This document shows positions 48,276 through 57,464 of a DNA stretch of 64,000 nucleotides, piece by piece. Made by a program: the position numbers and the translations under genes. The DNA lies in the NCBI RefSeq assembly GCF_025630775.1, contig NZ_JAOSZE010000002.1:124001-188000 (forward strand). Direction: 5' to 3'. The DNA is from Actinoplanes sp. KI2 (GTDB lineage: Bacteria > Actinomycetota > Actinomycetes > Mycobacteriales > Micromonosporaceae). The notes under the pieces were generated by a model. It was given only the letters and a program-made list of their open reading frames with translations. It made no database searches and was not told where the DNA came from. Position 1 is the stretch's first letter. Each line of letters starts with the position of its first letter.

Positions 48276-49541
48276 TCACAGCGTGTTCAACAGCCGGGCC
48301 GCGGCGGCACGATGATCGATGGCGAGCAGGCCGGCCGCGGCCAGAACGTACCGCTCGTCGACGACCGTCCGCGCGCCGGCCGGGGCCGCCCAGCCGCCGG
48401 CCGTGTCGGCCAGCACCGCTTCCAGCACATACGGCCCGCCGCCGTGCCGCAGCACCCCGCCCGAGCCGACCACGAGGCGGACCTCGCGCAGGTCACGGCC
48501 TCCGGTGCGTGGCCGGCCGGGACCCGGAGAGTGACCGCGGGCGTGCCGGCGAAGAGCCACGATCGCGGCCGCGGCGGCCAGATCACGATCACTCTCCGGC
48601 GTCGGGGGTTGTCCGGTTTCCGGAAGTGCCAACTTCTCCGCTGTGGCCGCCGCCACAGTGCCGGCCGCGCCGACCGCCACGCCGAGATCGCCCTCGACCG
48701 TCCGCGAGCGCCACAGCGTCCCGGCCACGTCGCGGCGGGGCCCGGCGGTCAGCTCGGCGTCCGGCACCAGGGCGGAGTAGACATCGGTGGTCGCGCCGCC
48801 GACGTCCACCACCAGCACCCCGGTGCCGGTGAGGTCGGCCAGCAACTCCACCCCGGCGAGCACGGCGTCGGGCGTGGCGGCCCGCACGAGCGAGGCGAAC
48901 CGCCCGCCGCGGGAGAGCTTCTTGCCGCCGATCACATGCCGGAGGAACACCTCCCGGATGGCGGCGCGGGCCGGCCCCGGATCGAGCACCCCGATCTTCG
49001 GCAGCACGTTCGCCGTCGCGGTGACCGATATGCCACGGTTTTTCAGGAGAAGCGCCGCCTCGTCCCGGGCGTCCGCGTTGCCCGCCAGCACGACCGGCAC
49101 TTTAAGGCGAGAAGTGCCGATTCGTTGGGCGTTATGGAGTAAAACGGACGCGTCCCCGCCATCCGTTCCGCCCACCAGCAGGATCACGTCGGGGCGGGAC
49201 TCGCGCAGGGCGGCCACCTTGCCGCCGTCGAGGGGTCCCGCGGCCACGTGGACGACCTGGGCACCGGCCGACAGCCCGACCCGGTGCCCGGCCTCGGCGG
49301 TGACCAGCGACTCGTAGCCGACCACCGCCAGCCGCAGACCGCCACCGGCCGAGCTGCACACGTACCGCAAATCGCTCTTGGCACCGCGCAGAGCGGCCAC
49401 CGCGGCATCCAGGCCCTCGAGCACGTCGCTCGCGGCCGTGGTCGGCACCTCGGCCCGCCCGGTCATCTCCCCGGTCGAAAGATCGATGCGACAGGCTTTC
49501 GTGTACGTGGACCCGACGTCGACGCAGACCGCGGCGGTCAC
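48276..49541 (-). CDS. MutL-like (GlmL/OraX-type) ATPase of the aminomutase cluster
   Basis: 421 residues from GTG 49539-49541. The N-terminus AAVCVDVGSTYTKACRIDL and the later VLVVDVGGATTDVYS are the phosphate-binding loops of the actin/Hsp70-like ATPase fold. The family is MutL of glutamate mutase clusters, found beside B12-dependent aminomutases and thought to reactivate or chaperone them. It is the last gene of the kam operon, 85 bp after kal. A MutS-type partner is absent in the window. Confidence 0.85.
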   Translation of the reverse strand: MTAAVCVDVGSTYTKACRIDLSTGEMTGRAEVPTTAASDVLEGLDAAVAALRGAKSDLRYVCSSAGGGLRLAVVGYESLVTAEAGHRVGLSAGAQVVHVAAGPLDGGKVAALRESRPDVILLVGGTDGGDASVLLHNAQRIGTSRLKVPVVLAGNADARDEAALLLKNRGISVTATANVLPKIGVLDPGPARAAIREVFLRHVIGGKKLSRGGRFASLVRAATPDAVLAGVELLADLTGTGVLVVDVGGATTDVYSALVPDAELTAGPRRDVAGTLWRSRTVEGDLGVAVGAAGTVAAATAEKLALPETGQPPTPESDRDLAAAAAIVALRRHARGHSPGPGRPRTGGRDLREVRLVVGSGGVLRHGGGPYVLEAVLADTAGGWAAPAGARTVVDERYVLAAAGLLAIDHRAAAARLLNTL

Positions 49542-49626
49542 GCTGAGCCCTTCTCTGGCATGCCCTTCTGGCCCTCGCCTGCGAGGCCGTCCGCCCGTGC
49601 AGCTGGGTGCCGCTCGGTGCAGGCGG

Positions 49627-49992
49627 TCATGCCTTCGGCGGCACGACAACCGTGCCGGTGGCGGTCACCGCGACGATCGGCTCGTCGAGAACGGCGGCCG
49701 CCGAGCCCCCGGTCCCCCGGCACACGACCCGCGACTCGAACGCCATCTTCCGGGAGCGGGTGCCCATCTTCACCACCGTCGCGGTGATCTCGAGGACGTC
49801 GCCGGCCTGCACCGGCGCCTTGAACTGGACGTCGTCGTACGAGGCGAACAGCCCCTCGTCGCCGTCCAGCCGGATGCAGACCTCGGTGGCGACGTCGCCG
49901 AACAGGCCGAGCGAGTACGCCCCGTCCACGAGGTTCCCGGCGTAGTGGGCATGCGAGTAGGGCACGTAGCGGCGGTGGGTCACGGTGATCAT
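49627..49992 (-). CDS. kal: 3-aminobutyryl-CoA ammonia-lyase (Kal)
   Basis: A 121-residue hotdog-fold protein. [53 protein letters not shown] contains the acid and base residues of Kal. [23 protein letters not shown] follows the fold. Kal removes ammonia from L-3-aminobutyryl-CoA to give crotonyl-CoA in lysine fermentation. ATG 49990-49992 overlaps the kamE stop as ATGA. The presence of Kal beside kamDE fixes the pathway as lysine rather than ornithine degradation. Confidence 0.88.
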   Translation of the reverse strand: MITVTHRRYVPYSHAHYAGNLVDGAYSLGLFGDVATEVCIRLDGDEGLFASYDDVQFKAPVQAGDVLEITATVVKMGTRSRKMAFESRVVCRGTGGSAAAVLDEPIVAVTATGTVVVPPKA

Positions 49993-50723
49993 TTGGAGCT
50001 CCCGGTCAGGGTGTGGACAAGGTAGGAGGCGACCTCCCGCGGCGTGGTGCCCCGGCCGAAGATCCGGTCGACGCCGAGCTCGCCGGCCATCAGCTCGTCG
50101 AACCGCGGCCCGCCGACGATCAGCAGCGGGCGCTTGCCCTCGGGCAGCGCCTCCCGGAACGCGGCCGACATCGCCCGGGTGTTCTGAAGGTGTGCGTCCC
50201 GCTGGGTGACCACCTGCGACACCAGCACGGCGTCCGCCTTCTGCGCCCGCGCCGTCTCGACCAGGTCGGGCACCGACACCTGGGCGCCCATGTTGGTCAC
50301 CGCGAGCTCCCGGTAGGACTCCAGGCCCTTCTCCCCCGCGATCCCCTTGAGGTTCAGGATCGCGTCGATCCCGACCGTGTGCGCGTCGGTCCCGATGCAC
50401 GCACCGACCACGTTGAGCCGCCGCCGCAGCCGGCGCTTGATGACCGCGTTGACCTCCTTGGCGCTCAGCAGCGGGTAGTCCCGCTCGACCACCTGCACCT
50501 TCTCGGTGTCGACCAGGTGATGCACCTTCCCGTAGACCACGAAGAAGGTGTACGCGTCGCCCATCTGCTTGGCGTGCACGAGCATCGCCGGGTCCATGCC
50601 CATCTTGGCGGCGAGCTGCAGCGCGGCCCCTTCGGCCCGCTTGTCGTGCGGGATCGGCAGCGTGAACGAAAGCTGCACCATCCCGTCCCCGGTCGTGTCC
50701 CCATAGGGCCGAATGATGCTCAT
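49989..50723 (-). CDS. kamE: Lysine 5,6-aminomutase beta subunit
   Basis: 244 residues. The B12 (Rossmann) domain begins at about 100: [32 protein letters not shown]. It has the DxHxxG cobalt-ligand motif with His115, and the PLP-binding Lys is likely Lys126 in NLKG, by analogy to the clostridial enzyme. It works with KamD to move the terminal amino group (beta-lysine to 3,5-diaminohexanoate). ATG 50721-50723 overlaps the kamD stop. It is shorter than the clostridial subunit (about 260). Confidence 0.92.
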   Translation of the reverse strand: MSIIRPYGDTTGDGMVQLSFTLPIPHDKRAEGAALQLAAKMGMDPAMLVHAKQMGDAYTFFVVYGKVHHLVDTEKVQVVERDYPLLSAKEVNAVIKRRLRRRLNVVGACIGTDAHTVGIDAILNLKGIAGEKGLESYRELAVTNMGAQVSVPDLVETARAQKADAVLVSQVVTQRDAHLQNTRAMSAAFREALPEGKRPLLIVGGPRFDELMAGELGVDRIFGRGTTPREVASYLVHTLTGSSK

Positions 50724-52276
50724 GACTCCAGGGCCTCCGTCACAGGGTTGTAGTAGTCCTCGTCGTGCTTCGCGACGCCGTCGAGGCCCTTGCCGCGGTT
50801 CGCGGGGCGTTTCATGATGCCGAAGGTGCCGTCGGCGATGGCTTCCAGCAGGGTGTCGTCGACGATCCGCTCGAGCAGGTCGACCGCCTCGGCCAGCACC
50901 TGGTGGGCCCGCTGCTGGATGAAGCCGCCCGGCGCGGGCACGAAGTCCTCGTGCAGGTTGCCGGCCCCGGTCAGGACGTACCGCACGTTCTGCAGAGCGA
51001 TGTCGCGGTCGGACAGCCACGGCGTGACCACCGCCTCGGTCATCATGCCGACCAGCAGGATGCCCTGCCCGGTGAGCGCGCCGACCAGGTTGAAGAAGCC
51101 GTCGAGCAGGTTGCCGCGGAATACGTCGCCGGTCATGTGCTTGGTCGGCGGCATCCACTTGAGCGGCGCGTCCGGGAACAGCTCGCGGGCCAGCAGCGCG
51201 TGCGCGAGCTCCAGCCGGAACGACTCCGGCACCTCCGGGTTGATCTCGAAGGCGTGCCCCAGGCCCAGCTGCCAGTCGGCCAGACCGGCCTCGTGCGCGA
51301 AGTACTCGTTGAGCAGCTGGGAGACCGTGACCGTGTGCGCCGCCTCGACCGCGTCGGCCGTGGTCAGGTAGTTGTCCTCGCCGGTGTTGATGATGATGCC
51401 GGCGCGGGCGTGCACCTGCCGGGAGAAGCGCTGGTCGACGAAGGTGCGGATCGGGTTGATGTCGCGGAACAGGATGCCGTACATCGAGTCGTTCAGCATC
51501 ATGTCCAGGCGTTCCAGGCCGGCCAAGGCGGCGATCTCCGGCATGCACAGGCCGGACGCGTAGTTGGTCAGCCGTACGTAGCGGCCAAGCTCCTTCGACG
51601 TCTCGTCGAGCGCCGCCCGCATCAGCCGGAAGTTCTCCTGGGTCGCGTACGTGCCGGCGAAGCCCTCCCGGGTCGCACCCTCCGGCACGTAGTCGAGCAG
51701 CGACTGGCCGGTCGAGCGGATCACCGCGATCACGTCGGCGCCGGCCCGGGCGGCCGCCTGCGCCTGCGGGATGTCCTCGTGGATGTCCCCGGTCGCCACG
51801 ATCAGGTAGATCCACGGGCGCTGCGCCGGATCCCCGTACCGCTTGATCAGCCGGTCCCGCTCGGCGCGGCGGCGATCCACGACCTTGAGGCCGTCGTTGG
51901 TCGCCCTTCTCGCGGCCCTCCTGGCCGCGAGTGCTTCCGCTTTCTTGGCGGGTACGTCGAATCGCACCGCCCCGGCGGCCGCCTTCTGGGCGAGCACGGT
52001 GATGTCGTCGACGCCGCCGGCCCGCATCGCGTGGAAGACCGGAACCGCCACGCCGTGGCCCAGGCCGACGTCCGCGACGACGGCGTCCACCAGGCGGTTC
52101 ACCCAGGGGATGCCGTCGGAGTCGGCGCCGCGCACGCCGGCCAGGCGCAGCACCGCCCGCTCGACCGACACGGTGGTGTGCGAGCGGGCCAGGTCGACGA
52201 CCGGCCGGCCCGCCTTCGCGGCGAGCCGGCGGGCGGTGCGGACCACCCGCGGATCGAGGTTGAGCTTCCCGGCCAC
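50720..52276 (-). CDS. kamD: Lysine 5,6-aminomutase alpha subunit
   Basis: 518 residues from GTG 52274-52276, with AGGAGG 9 bases upstream. The TIM-barrel that binds adenosylcobalamin and the substrate shows the conserved stretches [56 protein letters not shown] and [17 protein letters not shown]. Together with KamE it forms the adenosylcobalamin- and PLP-dependent enzyme. Length matches the family (about 515). A hairpin (52298-52323) separates it from the amidohydrolase gene. Confidence 0.93.
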   Translation of the reverse strand: MAGKLNLDPRVVRTARRLAAKAGRPVVDLARSHTTVSVERAVLRLAGVRGADSDGIPWVNRLVDAVVADVGLGHGVAVPVFHAMRAGGVDDITVLAQKAAAGAVRFDVPAKKAEALAARRAARRATNDGLKVVDRRRAERDRLIKRYGDPAQRPWIYLIVATGDIHEDIPQAQAAARAGADVIAVIRSTGQSLLDYVPEGATREGFAGTYATQENFRLMRAALDETSKELGRYVRLTNYASGLCMPEIAALAGLERLDMMLNDSMYGILFRDINPIRTFVDQRFSRQVHARAGIIINTGEDNYLTTADAVEAAHTVTVSQLLNEYFAHEAGLADWQLGLGHAFEINPEVPESFRLELAHALLARELFPDAPLKWMPPTKHMTGDVFRGNLLDGFFNLVGALTGQGILLVGMMTEAVVTPWLSDRDIALQNVRYVLTGAGNLHEDFVPAPGGFIQQRAHQVLAEAVDLLERIVDDTLLEAIADGTFGIMKRPANRGKGLDGVAKHDEDYYNPVTEALES

Positions 52277-52297
52277 CGTGTTTCCTCCTGTTTCCTG

Positions 52298-52323
52298 CCC
52301 GGCCGGCGTCGTTGCCGGCCGGG
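52298..52323 (-). terminator. Hairpin between amidohydrolase and kamD
   Basis: CCCGGCCGGC (52298-52307) and GCCGGCCGGG (52314-52323) form a perfect 10-bp stem with loop GTCGTT, between the amidohydrolase stop (52327) and the kamD ribosome-binding site. It may partly terminate the kdd-amidohydrolase transcript and set a lower or separate level for kamDE. Confidence 0.6.
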
Positions 52324-52326
52324 ATG

Positions 52327-53865
52327 TCACCCTTCGAAGATGGTCTCGCCGGCGAGGACCGTGCGGTGGCACACCGGGCGTTCCGGGGTCACGCCGTCCA
52401 CGTCCGGCAGCAGCGTGGGCAGCCCGCCGGTGGTACCGGCCGGGGTCGCCCACACCGCGAAGGTCGCCTCCTTGCCGGGCGCGAGCACGCCGGCGTCGTC
52501 GACCCCGGCCGCCCGCCAGCCGCCCCGGCTGGACGCCGCGAACGCCGAGCGCACGCTCATCCGGTGCACCGGGTTGGTCGGCGCCGCCGCGGCCACCACC
52601 ACCGACCACGGGTCGAGCGCGGTGACCGGCGAGTCCGAGCCGAACGCGAGCGGGACACCGGTGGCGTGCATGGTGCCGATCGGGTTGCTGGCCAGAGCCC
52701 GGGCCCGGCCGAGGCGCTGGGCGTACATCCGGCCGTCGCCGCCCCAGAGCGCGTCGAAGACCGGCTGCACCGAGGCGGTGACGCCGAACTCGACCATCCG
52801 GGCGATCATCGGCTTGTCGATCAGCTCGACGTGCTCGATCCGGTGCCCGGCCGCACGCACCTCGTCGACGCCCACGTGCTTGGCGGCCAGCGCGAACCCG
52901 TCGAGGACCGCCTCGATCGCGGCGTCGCCGATCGCGTGGAAGCCGCCCTGCACACCGACCGCCATGCACTCCAGGAGATGCTCGGCGGCCTGCTCGGCGG
53001 TCACGAACGCCTCGCCGACGCCGTGGTCGCCGTCGTGGTACGGGTGCCGCAGCGACGCGGTGCGCGAGCCGAGCGCGCCGTCCGCGTACAGGTCGCCGCC
53101 CGCGCCGACCGCGCCCAGCTCCCGGGCCCGCTCGGCGCCGCCCAGCTCGCCCCAGTAGCCGTACACCCGGGGAAGGCCCTGCCCGGAGAGCGCGAGCACC
53201 GACAGCAGGTCGGCCTCGCTGGAGGTGCCCGGGCCGCCGCACTCGTGCACGGCCGCGATGCCCAGCGACGCGGCCCGGGTCAGGGCGGCCCGCTGCGCCG
53301 CGGTCCGCTGCGCCGGGGTCAGCTCGTCCAGCGCCACCGCGCGTACGGCATGGTGGGCCTGCTCCCGCACCCAGCCGGAGGGATCGAACCCGGCGCTGCC
53401 CTCGGCGGCCGGCAGCAGCGCGGTCGACACCAGGGCGGAGTGCACCGAGGCCTGCGACAGGTAGACCCGCCGGCCGCCGGCCGCCGTCGCCAGCTCCGCC
53501 GCGGTGGGCGGGGTCTGGTCGGCCCAGGTCGACTCGTCCCAGCCGTGGCCGTGCACGACCGCGCCGGCCGGCCGGGTCGCGGCGAACTCCGCCACCCGGT
53601 CCAGAAGCGCAGCGGCCGACCGTACGCCGGACAGGTCGAGCCCACCGGAGGTGAGCCCGGTGTCGGTGGCGTGCACGTGCGCGTCGACGAACGCCGGGGT
53701 GACCAGCAGACCGCCCAGGTCCACCCGCCGGTCGGCGGAGGGAACGTCGGCGGTGTCGCCCAGCCAGACGATCCGGCCGTCGCGGACCAGCATGGCGGTG
53801 GCCCGCGGGTCGGCGGCGGAGTAGAAGCGGCCGTTGGTGAATGCAACCGAGGGGTGCTCTGTCAT
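52327..53865 (-). CDS. Amidohydrolase (YtcJ-type) inside the lysine cluster
   Basis: 512 residues. The N-terminal beta-sandwich has TNGRFYSAADPRATAMLVRDGRIVWLG. The metal-dependent barrel shows TPAFVDAHVHATDTG (HxH), GDLYADGALGSRTASLRHPYH, GFHAIGDAAIEAVLDGF (H), GHRIEHVELI (H) and LAFGSDSPVTALDPW (D). This is the YtcJ/NfdA-like amidohydrolase group, which often deacylates N-acyl amino compounds. It overlaps no neighbour but starts 5 bp after the kdd stop. Its role in lysine degradation is not known; release of free lysine or beta-lysine from an acylated form is my inference. Confidence 0.82.
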   Translation of the reverse strand: MTEHPSVAFTNGRFYSAADPRATAMLVRDGRIVWLGDTADVPSADRRVDLGGLLVTPAFVDAHVHATDTGLTSGGLDLSGVRSAAALLDRVAEFAATRPAGAVVHGHGWDESTWADQTPPTAAELATAAGGRRVYLSQASVHSALVSTALLPAAEGSAGFDPSGWVREQAHHAVRAVALDELTPAQRTAAQRAALTRAASLGIAAVHECGGPGTSSEADLLSVLALSGQGLPRVYGYWGELGGAERARELGAVGAGGDLYADGALGSRTASLRHPYHDGDHGVGEAFVTAEQAAEHLLECMAVGVQGGFHAIGDAAIEAVLDGFALAAKHVGVDEVRAAGHRIEHVELIDKPMIARMVEFGVTASVQPVFDALWGGDGRMYAQRLGRARALASNPIGTMHATGVPLAFGSDSPVTALDPWSVVVAAAAPTNPVHRMSVRSAFAASSRGGWRAAGVDDAGVLAPGKEATFAVWATPAGTTGGLPTLLPDVDGVTPERPVCHRTVLAGETIFEG

Positions 53866-53870
53866 GCGCG

Positions 53871-54908
53871 TCAGTGTCCCGCGACGCGTGCCTCGAACAG
53901 CCGCCGGACCGCCGGTACGCGACGGAGCAGGTCCACCGCGAACTCGGCGTGACCGGGGAGGTACCCGTTGCCGATGAGCATCGTCACATCGGCGGCCAGG
54001 CCCTCGGCGCCCAGCGCGGCGGCCGGGAAGCTGGTCGCCATCGAGAAGAAGATCACCGTGCCGCCGGCCGCGGTGGCCAGGATCGCGCCGTGCTCGCAGC
54101 CGGGCACGTCCACGCAGACCACGGTCACCGTGGCGGGCGCGCCGAGCGCCTCGGTGACCGCCGCGGAGACGGCGACCGGGTCGCGGGCGTCGGCGATCGC
54201 CACCGCATCGGCCAGGCCGGCCTCGCGCAGCACGCCCGCCTCGGCCTCGCTGACCACCACGCCGCAGGTGCGGGCGCCGGCCAGCCGGGCCGCGGCCAGC
54301 GACAGCGAGCCGCTCTTGCCGGCGCCGCCGAGCACCGCGACGGTCACCTCGCCCCCGCCGTCGTAGTCGCGGACCACCCGGTCGGTCAGGGCGGGCGCGC
54401 CGCACACGTCGTAGACGGCCAGGGCCAGCTCGGGGGCGAGATCGTCGGGCAGGACCGCGGCCACCGAGCGGCCGAACAGGATGGCCGTGCCCTTGGCCGG
54501 CACCTGCTCGCCGAGGCCGTCCCAGCGGGCCAGGCCGTCGGTGATGTGCAGCGGGGTCAGCGTCAGCGAGACCAGGGTGGCCACCCGGTCGCCCACCTTG
54601 ACGGGCAGCGTCGACTCGGAGCCGACCGCCTCGACCACGCCGATCAGCATGCCGCCGGAGCCGGTGACCGGATTGTGCATCTTGCCGCGCGTACGCACGA
54701 TCTCCAGCACTTCGGCGCGGATCGCGTCGCCCCGGCCCTCGTGTTTCTCGGCCAACTGCCGATAGCTAGCGGCGTCGAGGTTCAACCGCTCGACCGCGAT
54801 GCGCACCTCGTCGGCCGCGATCTCGGGGCTCGGATCGAGGCGCCAGGCGGCCTGCGGCAGCACACCGGCCGGGTCCAGGACCCTGGAAAGTCCCACAGAA
54901 GCAGACAT
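53871..54908 (-). CDS. kdd: L-erythro-3,5-diaminohexanoate dehydrogenase (Kdd)
   Basis: 345 residues, the family length. The Rossmann motif is VTVAVLGGAGKSGSLSLAAARLAGA. The typical N-terminal part is LNLDAASYRQLAEKHEGRGDAIRAEVLEIVRTRGKMHNPVTGSGG, and GGTVIFFSMATSFPAAALGAEGL follows the nucleotide site. It oxidises 3,5-diaminohexanoate to 5-amino-3-oxohexanoate with NAD+. ATG 54906-54908 is preferred over in-frame upstream ATG 54924-54926. It is the first gene of the minus-strand operon. Confidence 0.9.
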   Translation of the reverse strand: MSASVGLSRVLDPAGVLPQAAWRLDPSPEIAADEVRIAVERLNLDAASYRQLAEKHEGRGDAIRAEVLEIVRTRGKMHNPVTGSGGMLIGVVEAVGSESTLPVKVGDRVATLVSLTLTPLHITDGLARWDGLGEQVPAKGTAILFGRSVAAVLPDDLAPELALAVYDVCGAPALTDRVVRDYDGGGEVTVAVLGGAGKSGSLSLAAARLAGARTCGVVVSEAEAGVLREAGLADAVAIADARDPVAVSAAVTEALGAPATVTVVCVDVPGCEHGAILATAAGGTVIFFSMATSFPAAALGAEGLAADVTMLIGNGYLPGHAEFAVDLLRRVPAVRRLFEARVAGH

Positions 54909-55040
54909 CAACCCCATCCTCACCAAAAATCAAGAAGCTCTGGCAGCTGCTTCACCGTAAATCCTCCGGGCCAGAGGTTTCTAGACGAAAAATTATCCAG
55001 TACGTTGGTTCAGATCCTGCACCGACCCAGGGAGGCACCG
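54909..55040. promoter_or_regulatory. Divergent kdd/kamA promoter region
   Basis: A 132-base interval, the least GC-rich stretch nearby (AAAAATCAAG, GACGAAAAATTATCC), must hold promoters of both arms. CTCTGGC (54938-54944) and GCCAGAG (54970-54976) form an inverted pair with a 25-base gap. A regulator site is plausible. The nearest regulator is the Lrp gene at 58388, not adjacent. Confidence 0.5.
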
Positions 55041-56396
55041 ATGACCGTTGCTGCCGGTCAGCCCTACGACTACCAGCGACGCCCCCTGGCCGAGCCGGAT
55101 TGGACCCGATTCCCCGGCTGGCGTGATGTCACCGCGGCCCAGTGGGAGTCCGCGCAGTGGCAGCGGGTCAACTGCGTGAAGAACGTCAAGCAGCTGCGCG
55201 CCGTCATGGGCGACCTGCTCGACGAGCGGTTCTACGCCGACCTGGAGGCCGACCAGCAGCGCCTGGCCACCATGTCGATGCTGATCCCGCCGCAGATGAT
55301 GAACACGATGGTGCCGGCCGCGACGCCGGACACCGAGTCGTTCTACGCCGACCCGATCCGCCGCTACATGATCCCGGTGGCCTCCGACCGCGACCCGGTC
55401 TGGCCGTCGCACCCGCACGCCACCCGCGACTCGCTGCACGAGCACGACATGTGGGTCGCCGAGGGCCTCACCCACCGCTACCCGACCAAGGTGCTCGCCG
55501 AGCTGCTGTCCACCTGCCCGCAGTACTGCGGGCACTGCACCCGGATGGACCTGGTCGGCAACAGCACGCCCACGGTCGACAAGCTGCGCCTCACGCTCAA
55601 GCCGGTCGACCGGTACGACGCCCACCTGGCCTACCTGAAGGCGCACCCCGGCGTCCGCGACGTGGTGGTGTCCGGCGGCGACGTGGCCAACGTCCCGTGG
55701 AAGCAGCTCGAGACGTACCTGATGGGAATCCTGTCGGTCCCGACCGTCCGCGACATCCGGCTCGCCACCAAGGCGCTGATGGGCCTCCCGCAGCACTGGC
55801 TGCAGCCCGACGTGGTCGAGGGCATGCAGCGGGTCGCGATCACCGCCTCCCGGCGCGGGGTCAACCTGGCCGTGCACACCCACGTCAACCACGTGAACTC
55901 GCTGACCCCGCTGGTCGCGAAGGCGGCCCAGACGCTGCTCGAGGTCGGCGTGCGCGACGTGCGCAACCAGGGCGTCCTGATGCGCGGCGTGAACGCGACC
56001 ACCGAGGACCTGCTCGACCTGTGCTTCGGGCTGCAGGGCGAGGCCGGCATCCTGCCGTACTACTTCTACATGTGCGACATGATCCCCAACGCCGAGCACT
56101 GGCGGGTCCCGGTCTGGCACGCCCAGCAGCTGCAGCACGACATGATGGGCTACCTGCCCGGCTACGCGACCCCGCGGATCGTCTGCGACGTCCCGTTCGT
56201 CGGGAAGCGATGGGTGCACATGCTCACCGAGTACGACCGGGAGCACGGCATCTCGTACTGGACCAAGAACTACCGCACCTCGATCGAGCAGGACGACGCC
56301 GAGGTGCTCACCAAGCAGTACGCGTACTACGACCCGATCGACACGCTGCCGCAGTCCGGCCAGGACTGGTGGCGCAAGCAGGAGGCCAACTCCTAG
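55041..56396 (+). CDS. kamA: Lysine 2,3-aminomutase (KamA-type radical SAM enzyme)
   Basis: 451 residues from ATG 55041, with GGGAGG 5 bases upstream. The radical SAM cluster is Cys159, Cys163 and Cys166 (CPQYCGHCTR). VVSGGDVANVPWKQLETYLMGIL and VRDIRLATKALMGLPQHW match KamA. Substrate-binding context HTHVNHVNSLTP is present. The PLP-binding loop GGGGK of known KamA is not seen; the aligned place reads IVCDVPFVGKRW, with a single Lys. It should make beta-lysine from lysine, feeding KamDE. It is divergent from the other kam genes, followed by a terminator. Confidence 0.85.
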   Translation: MTVAAGQPYDYQRRPLAEPDWTRFPGWRDVTAAQWESAQWQRVNCVKNVKQLRAVMGDLLDERFYADLEADQQRLATMSMLIPPQMMNTMVPAATPDTESFYADPIRRYMIPVASDRDPVWPSHPHATRDSLHEHDMWVAEGLTHRYPTKVLAELLSTCPQYCGHCTRMDLVGNSTPTVDKLRLTLKPVDRYDAHLAYLKAHPGVRDVVVSGGDVANVPWKQLETYLMGILSVPTVRDIRLATKALMGLPQHWLQPDVVEGMQRVAITASRRGVNLAVHTHVNHVNSLTPLVAKAAQTLLEVGVRDVRNQGVLMRGVNATTEDLLDLCFGLQGEAGILPYYFYMCDMIPNAEHWRVPVWHAQQLQHDMMGYLPGYATPRIVCDVPFVGKRWVHMLTEYDREHGISYWTKNYRTSIEQDDAEVLTKQYAYYDPIDTLPQSGQDWWRKQEANS

Positions 56397-56405
56397 GAGG
56401 GGGTG

Positions 56406-56445
56406 TGAGAGGGCCCCGGCACCACACTGTGCCGGGGCCCTCTCA
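56406..56445 (+). terminator. kamA terminator
   Basis: TGAGAGGGCCCCGGCAC (56406-56422) and GTGCCGGGGCCCTCTCA (56429-56445) form a perfect 17-bp stem with loop CACACT, 10 bp after the kamA stop. Confidence 0.9.
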
Positions 56446-56467
56446 TCCCCTACCGCGGACCGTTGGT

Positions 56468-56659
56468 CTACCGGAAGGCGTCCTTGACGTCCTTGCCGGC
56501 GTCCTTCACGTGCTCGGCAGCCTTGCGGGCCTGCGCCTCGGTCTCCTGCGCCTCACCCTTGGCCACCAGGCTCTCGTTGTCGGTGGCCCGGCCAACGGCC
56601 TGCTTGGTCTTGCCGGACAGTTCCTCGGCCTCGTTGCGGACCTTATCGGTGAAGCTCAT
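56468..56659 (-). CDS. CsbD family stress protein
   Basis: A 63-residue, highly charged helical protein: MSFTDKVRNEAEELSGKTKQAVGRATDN, followed by ESLVAKGEAQETEAQARKAAEHVKDAGK. This is the CsbD-like pattern. Such proteins are induced by general stress in many bacteria. ATG 56657-56659 has GGAGG about 8 bases upstream on the minus strand. Transcribed alone. Confidence 0.85.
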   Translation of the reverse strand: MSFTDKVRNEAEELSGKTKQAVGRATDNESLVAKGEAQETEAQARKAAEHVKDAGKDVKDAFR

Positions 56660-56738
56660 CGGGCAAACCTCCTTGGTTGTCGTCCAACAATCAGTTGCCC
56701 AGGGTCGAGCCGTCTGAAACCGGGTTAATCTCGCCGCC

Positions 56739-57464
56739 GTGGACGATCACTCTGCGCACGCGAACTCGTTCGGACCGGCCGCCGACATCTACGAGCGCGG
56801 CCGGCCCGGCTATCCCGCCGCCGCCCTCGACTGGCTGCTGCCGGCCGGCCGCCCCCGGGTCCTCGACCTGGGCGCCGGCACCGGGAAGCTGACCCGGCAG
56901 ATCCGCGACCGCGGCCTGCAGGTCACCGCCGTCGACCCGTCCGAGCAGATGCTCGCCCAGCTCACCCGGGCCGTGCCCGGCGTACCGGCGCTGATCGGCA
57001 CGGCCGAGCGGATCCCGGCACCGGCCGGCTCCGCCGACGCCGTCCTGGTCGCCCAGGCCTGGCACTGGGTCGACCCGGCCCGCGCGGTGCCGGAGATCGC
57101 CCGCGTCCTGACCCCCGGCGGCCGGCTCGGCCTGGTCTGGAACCTGCGCGACGAGTCGGAGCCGTGGGTCCGCCGCCTCGGCGAGATCATCGGCAACACG
57201 GAGAACGAGCGCGACACCACGGTCGGCGAGCCGTTCGGCCCGGTCGAGATCGCGCACTTCCGCTGGTCGATGACGCTCGGCCCGGACCGGCTGACCGACC
57301 TGGTCGCCTCCCGCAGCGCGGTCATCCTGCTCCCGGCCGCCGAGCGCGCCGCGGTGCTCGGCGAGGTGCGCCGGCTGGTCGCCACCCACCCCGACCTGGT
57401 CGGCCGCACCGAGTTCCGGATGCCCTACGTCACCGAGTGCGCCCGCGCCACCCTCCGCGCCTAG
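56739..57464 (+). CDS. SAM-dependent methyltransferase (class I)
   Basis: A 241-residue protein from GTG 56739. The SAM-binding motif I is RVLDLGAGTGKLTRQI (about 40-55), then VTAVDPSEQMLAQL and LVAQAWHWVDPARAVPEIARVLTPGGRLGLVWN. The YERGRPGYPAAALDWLL start is that of the UbiE/Methyltransf_11-like family. Its 3' end overlaps the next methyltransferase gene tail to tail by 4 bp. Substrate unknown. Confidence 0.82.
   Translation: MDDHSAHANSFGPAADIYERGRPGYPAAALDWLLPAGRPRVLDLGAGTGKLTRQIRDRGLQVTAVDPSEQMLAQLTRAVPGVPALIGTAERIPAPAGSADAVLVAQAWHWVDPARAVPEIARVLTPGGRLGLVWNLRDESEPWVRRLGEIIGNTENERDTTVGEPFGPVEIAHFRWSMTLGPDRLTDLVASRSAVILLPAAERAAVLGEVRRLVATHPDLVGRTEFRMPYVTECARATLRA

Noticed and set aside
48276..49541. 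DNA mismatch-repair MutL
   Set aside because: The VDVGSTYTK and VDVGGATTD loops belong to the glutamate mutase MutL (actin-like ATPase), not the GHKL mismatch protein.
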